From NCBI GenBank assembly GCA_027295975.1, contig JAPUJX010000660.1, positions 1-8,657 on the forward strand: DNA of 8,657 nt. Reading direction: 5' to 3'. The notes below the pieces were generated by a model that worked only from the letters and a program-made list of their open reading frames with translations, searched no databases and was not told the DNA's origin. Shown piece by piece: positions 5,537-8,657 of the stretch. Source of the DNA: Gammaproteobacteria bacterium (lineage in GTDB: Bacteria; Pseudomonadota; Gammaproteobacteria; Pseudomonadales; Azotimanducaceae). Each line of letters begins with the position of its first letter. The first letter of the stretch is position 1. Position numbers and translations under genes: made by a program.

Positions 5537-8137
5537 TTATCCACGCACACGTAGATTTTCCGGATCAAACAGTGCGCCGCGCCCGACGATGCGCACGGTC
5601 ATCGGGTAGTGGCCGTCACCTCCTTCATCGAAATACTCCAACATCAGCTTCTCACCTACCCTGGCTCGTTCGCGGGGAAGGTAGCCCATCACCACGTGCT
5701 CGCCAAGCGACGGGCAGTAGGACGTGCTGGTGCTGTACGAACGTCTCCCTTTCTCATCAACAAGAACTTCTTTGCTTGCTGGATCGAGAATCGGCCAGGT
5801 ACCTACCGGGTAACGCGGCGTACCCCCCTCAATCGATAACATGTCCAGCGTCATCGTACATAACATCGCAACGGGTTGTTGCGCACGGTCCGCCAGATAA
5901 GCCTCCTTGCCGATGAAATCCGCCGACTTCACCCTCACCCGTCCAACCCCGGACTCGTGTGCGCCCCACTCGGTCTCGAGATCGGCGCCCTGGAGCCGAA
6001 AGCACTTCTCGAGGCGGCGGCTCGAGGCGTATGTCTCAATTCCCACCGGCACCACGTCTGCATCGAGCAACGCATCGTACAGGGGTAACGCAATGGCGGG
6101 ATCGTTGTCGAGGTAAAGCTCCCAGCCGAGTTCGCCGACGTAGGAGATTCGAATCGCCCACGCATCTATTCGCAAGCCGCCAGCCAGCACAAGTTCGAAT
6201 TCCCGAGCGGTGGCAAATGGAAAAACCTCATCCAGAAGGATATTGGTGTCAACCAACCTGCCAAGTACCAGGCGCGCCCCGGGACACCACAAACCCAGCG
6301 ACGACAGGTAGTGGGTGCGAACGGTTATATCCGCATCAAGTCCGTGGTCGTCGCGATGGTTGCGAATCGTTACCCAGTCCCGGTTGCCATCCGCACCGCC
6401 GGTTATTACGCGATAGCGGCTATCTCCGAGGCGGCAGATCGTAAGGTCCGACCGCACCCCGCCCAGGTGATTCAGGAAATTTGTGTAGATGGCCGAACCG
6501 GTCGGTTTGCCGCCGCCGACCCGGGCAACGGACAACGTCTCGAGCATAAGCTCGGCGTCCGGCCCCTGCACATCAAAGATCGCGAAGTGCGACAGGTTGA
6601 TCATGCCAACGTCGTCACTCATCGCGAGTTGCTCCGCGTTAGCTGTCTCGTAGGGAACATGGCGGCGATCCCACTCGTTCTCCCGCACCGGAACCCTGGC
6701 CAGGTAACCGCTGAGCCTCTCCTCGTTCGAGGCGTAGGCATAAGCGCGCTCCCATCCACCGACCTCGTTATCGAAGTAGCCGCCCAACTCTTTTTCTCGT
6801 GCATAAAACGGACTGCGGAAAAGATCGCGCCCGGTGAGATAGGGCTCACGCGGATGGACCGGCGGATAATAGACGGTCCGGGCGTTCTCGAAGCAGCGTC
6901 CGCGCACGTATTTTCGGTCTTTCTGGGCGGGATAAAAGCGCGCGATATCTGCATTATGCACGTCGATTTGGGTAGTGCCTCGCACCATCCATTCGGCGCA
7001 CAATCGCGCCGCACCTGGCCCGTCCTTTACCCAGACCGCTTCACACAGCCAAAACCCCCGCACCTCGGGACTTTCGCCGATGAGTGACCCACCGTCACTG
7101 GACACGGAAAGCAGCCCGTTAAAAGAGCTCCGCTCATCCCAGCCGAGTTCTGCGAAAATCGGCACGGTGTCGCTGGCAAGATTGAAAGCGGTGAGGACCT
7201 GCTCGAGCAGCAGATGGCGCATCGAGGGGGACACTTTGGTCTCCCTCGGATTGCCAATGTCGCTGGCGTCTACCAGTCGGGGTTCGTGCTGCTCGTAATA
7301 ACCCCACTCCAGCATGCCGCCTTCAGACCGACCGGTGTCGCGCACATACGCCGAGTTACCCTGATCACGCATCAGTGGATACACCAGGTGCTGATCCGTA
7401 CCCTGAATACTCTTAAGTGGCCCGAAGAACAGCAGCGGATGTTCAACCGGCCATAACGGTACCCCGACCCCGGCCATTTCTCCGACCAGAGGACCCCAGA
7501 TTCCGCACGCCACCACCACGAGTGGCGCCCGAATGGTGCCGCGCGATGTGTGCACGCCGGTGAGCCGCCCATTGGAGATCTCGAAACCGGTCGCTGCGGT
7601 ATTGGTGAAGGTGCGCAGCACCCCGCTCTCGGTCGCCTCCCGCACCATATGGTGCACCACATCCGGCGAACGCGGCGTCACAAGGCCGGCATCGGGATCC
7701 CACATCGCACCGCGGATTGATGTTTCATCGAGCAACGGAAACTTCTCCTTGGCTTCCTTCGGCGAGATCAAGCGCACGTTGGTGCCAAACGCTTTGCCTG
7801 CACCAACCTTGCGCTTCAGCTCCTCCCAGATGACGTCGTCATCGGTACGGCATATCTCCATGCCACCACGTTTGGTGAAAAACCCCAGATCTTCGTAGAA
7901 GTTGCGGCTGAACGCGGTCGTCCAGTTGGCAAGCTTGTCATGAGTTGTGTTGAAGATGAAGTCGGACGCATGGTTGGTGGAAGCGATGTCGGACGGGATC
8001 ACGCCCGCCTGATCGATGCCGACGATGTCACGGACGCCAAACTCAGCGAGGAAGTGTGCAAGGGATGCACCAACGATGCCACCAACGCCCACGATCACGA
8101 CGTCGGCGCTGTCGGGAAAGTTCTGACCGCGATCCAT
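5537..8137 (-). CDS. FAD-dependent oxidoreductase-GcvT fusion (dimethylglycine/sarcosine dehydrogenase family)
   Basis: This 866-residue protein carries the full architecture of dimethylglycine and sarcosine dehydrogenases, which oxidise an N-methyl group and pass the carbon to tetrahydrofolate in a second chamber. The DAO-type FAD domain spans ~11-385: dinucleotide-binding VVIVGVGGIVGAS (13-25), STNHAS with H56 where the family's flavin-linked histidine lies, and DPDAGLVTPRS (148-157). A linker domain follows (~388-465, SPFYAREKELGG and GWER). The GCV_T domain (~475-745) has GGVRSDLTICRL (559-570), with D564 at the folate-site aspartate, RISYVGELGWELYL (663-676) and FIGKEAY (741-747). The GCV_T_C domain ends the protein. 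The glycine motif has one extra residue against the usual GxGxxG. AG-rich ribosome-site sequence (8149-8140) precedes the ATG, and the next gene follows after 36 bp. The substrate could be dimethylglycine, sarcosine or another methylated amine. Confidence 0.9.
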   Translation of the reverse strand: MDRGQNFPDSADVVIVGVGGIVGASLAHFLAEFGVRDIVGIDQAGVIPSDIASTNHASDFIFNTTHDKLANWTTAFSRNFYEDLGFFTKRGGMEICRTDDDVIWEELKRKVGAGKAFGTNVRLISPKEAKEKFPLLDETSIRGAMWDPDAGLVTPRSPDVVHHMVREATESGVLRTFTNTAATGFEISNGRLTGVHTSRGTIRAPLVVVACGIWGPLVGEMAGVGVPLWPVEHPLLFFGPLKSIQGTDQHLVYPLMRDQGNSAYVRDTGRSEGGMLEWGYYEQHEPRLVDASDIGNPRETKVSPSMRHLLLEQVLTAFNLASDTVPIFAELGWDERSSFNGLLSVSSDGGSLIGESPEVRGFWLCEAVWVKDGPGAARLCAEWMVRGTTQIDVHNADIARFYPAQKDRKYVRGRCFENARTVYYPPVHPREPYLTGRDLFRSPFYAREKELGGYFDNEVGGWERAYAYASNEERLSGYLARVPVRENEWDRRHVPYETANAEQLAMSDDVGMINLSHFAIFDVQGPDAELMLETLSVARVGGGKPTGSAIYTNFLNHLGGVRSDLTICRLGDSRYRVITGGADGNRDWVTIRNHRDDHGLDADITVRTHYLSSLGLWCPGARLVLGRLVDTNILLDEVFPFATAREFELVLAGGLRIDAWAIRISYVGELGWELYLDNDPAIALPLYDALLDADVVPVGIETYASSRRLEKCFRLQGADLETEWGAHESGVGRVRVKSADFIGKEAYLADRAQQPVAMLCTMTLDMLSIEGGTPRYPVGTWPILDPASKEVLVDEKGRRSYSTSTSYCPSLGEHVVMGYLPRERARVGEKLMLEYFDEGGDGHYPMTVRIVGRGALFDPENLRVRG

Positions 8138-8364
8138 GTCCCCTGCCCTGGCTGAACCGCCAAACTATCGCATTTTCGACGGGTGTAAACCATCTGCCGC
8201 TGAGGTCTCGACCAGGGTGTTTCAAATCAGTGCGCCTTGTGCCGAGTATTCTGGTAGCCACTGATCCCAAGTTTCAGGATGGTCAGAGCACTAGTCTTGC
8301 CGGTGGCTTTGGAACCCGACGACTTTCTTGTGTTACGTCCGGCCGAAGAACTCAAAAATCGTTT

Positions 8365-8657
8365 TCAACGCGTAATACGATTCACGTACTCGTCGAGAAG
8401 TTCCTCGATTGCACGCCGCGAGGATCCAGTCTCCGGCACTTTGGCCTTCATCTGTTCGGCGTATACGATCAAACCTTTCCACAACGCCCAACCGCGCCCT
8501 CTCGCCCAGGTTGCGTCATCGACGGATAGACTGCTGCGAAATACTTCTCTGCTTGGTGGGGTCAACAGCGTCCAGGCGATTGCCATGTCGCATGCGGGAT
8601 CGCCTACCGCCAATTGCCCGAAATCGATGACCGCAGTCAATCGGCCACCACGGACCA
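8365..8657 (-). CDS. Phosphotransferase (APH) family protein, C-terminal part (5' partial)
   Basis: The last ~97 residues of an aminoglycoside-phosphotransferase-fold protein run off the right edge. The frame stays open past the internal TTG at 8640 (VRGG-RLTAVIDFGQ), so that codon is not the start. The block TAVIDFGQLAVGDPACDMAIAW holds the DFG-like metal-binding aspartate followed by the GDPACD segment common to APH and choline/homoserine kinase-like enzymes. The C-terminal part (FRSSLSVDDATWARGRGWAL, ending EYVNRITR) is helical in character, as expected for the end of the C-lobe. The catalytic HxDxxxxN loop would lie outside the window. Most chromosomal members phosphorylate unknown small molecules, so antibiotic resistance should not be assumed. 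The 227-bp gap to the oxidoreductase start holds no clear gene, terminator or riboswitch, and co-transcription is uncertain. Confidence 0.85.
   Translation of the reverse strand, partial: VRGGRLTAVIDFGQLAVGDPACDMAIAWTLLTPPSREVFRSSLSVDDATWARGRGWALWKGLIVYAEQMKAKVPETGSSRRAIEELLDEYVNRITR

Noticed and set aside
4694..5554. Long plus-strand open frame of 286 codons
   Set aside because: It lies antisense to the well-supported GcvT-family gene, shows no recognisable domain, and long shadow frames are expected opposite GC-rich genes.
6311..7087. Plus-strand open frame of 258 codons
   Set aside because: It is antisense to the conserved GcvT part and FAD-domain end of the oxidoreductase fusion; the composition is that of a shadow frame.
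8138..8364. Glycine riboswitch or clear promoter upstream of the oxidoreductase
   Set aside because: I looked for the conserved glycine aptamer blocks and for well-spaced -35/-10 hexamers; neither was found, only short arms such as GGTC/GACC.
8056..8529. Plus-strand open frame of 157 codons spanning the gap and the phosphotransferase end
   Set aside because: It overlaps conserved minus-strand coding at both ends, is rich in R, S and P, and has no recognisable motif.
8365..8657. Antibiotic-resistance aminoglycoside phosphotransferase
   Set aside because: The fold is shared by many metabolic kinases, the N-terminal two thirds are missing and no mobile-element context is seen.

Overview
The window looks like ordinary chromosome from a Gram-negative bacterium, most likely a proteobacterium. 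The evidence is a TonB-dependent outer-membrane receptor, two secreted periplasmic proteins and moderately GC-rich coding. A marine gammaproteobacterial source is plausible from the mix of protein families, but the sequence does not prove it. I see no insertion sequence, tRNA, rRNA, CRISPR array or phage gene.

Layout, left to right. The only plus-strand gene is the 3' end of a TonB-dependent receptor (2-406). It converges on a run of minus-strand genes, and a strong hairpin (448-487) sits at the junction. Reading the minus strand from the right edge: the 3' part of a phosphotransferase (APH-family) gene (8657-8365); an 866-residue FAD oxidoreductase fused to a glycine-cleavage-T (GcvT) module, of the dimethylglycine/sarcosine dehydrogenase type (8137-5537); a separate 436-residue GcvT-family protein (5500-4190); an AT-rich gap with three tandem 16-bp dyads at exact 19-bp spacing (4050-4103), overlapping a good promoter candidate; a secreted double-PDZ protein without a protease domain (3953-3009); a GPH/MelB-type MFS symporter (2833-1346); and a periplasmic binding-fold protein closely resembling cyclohexadienyl dehydratase PheC (1330-467).

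Two functional units stand out. The oxidoreductase-GcvT fusion and the separate GcvT protein are 36 bp apart. They look like an oxidative, folate-linked demethylation module for a methylated amine or related small molecule; the substrate is not identifiable here. The MFS symporter and PheC-like gene are 15 bp apart and probably co-transcribed. No ABC permease or ATPase is visible, so the PheC-like protein is more likely a periplasmic enzyme or an orphan binding protein than part of an ABC importer. The PDZ gene lies upstream of this pair, and its promoter region carries the most unusual feature of the window, the triple dyad array.
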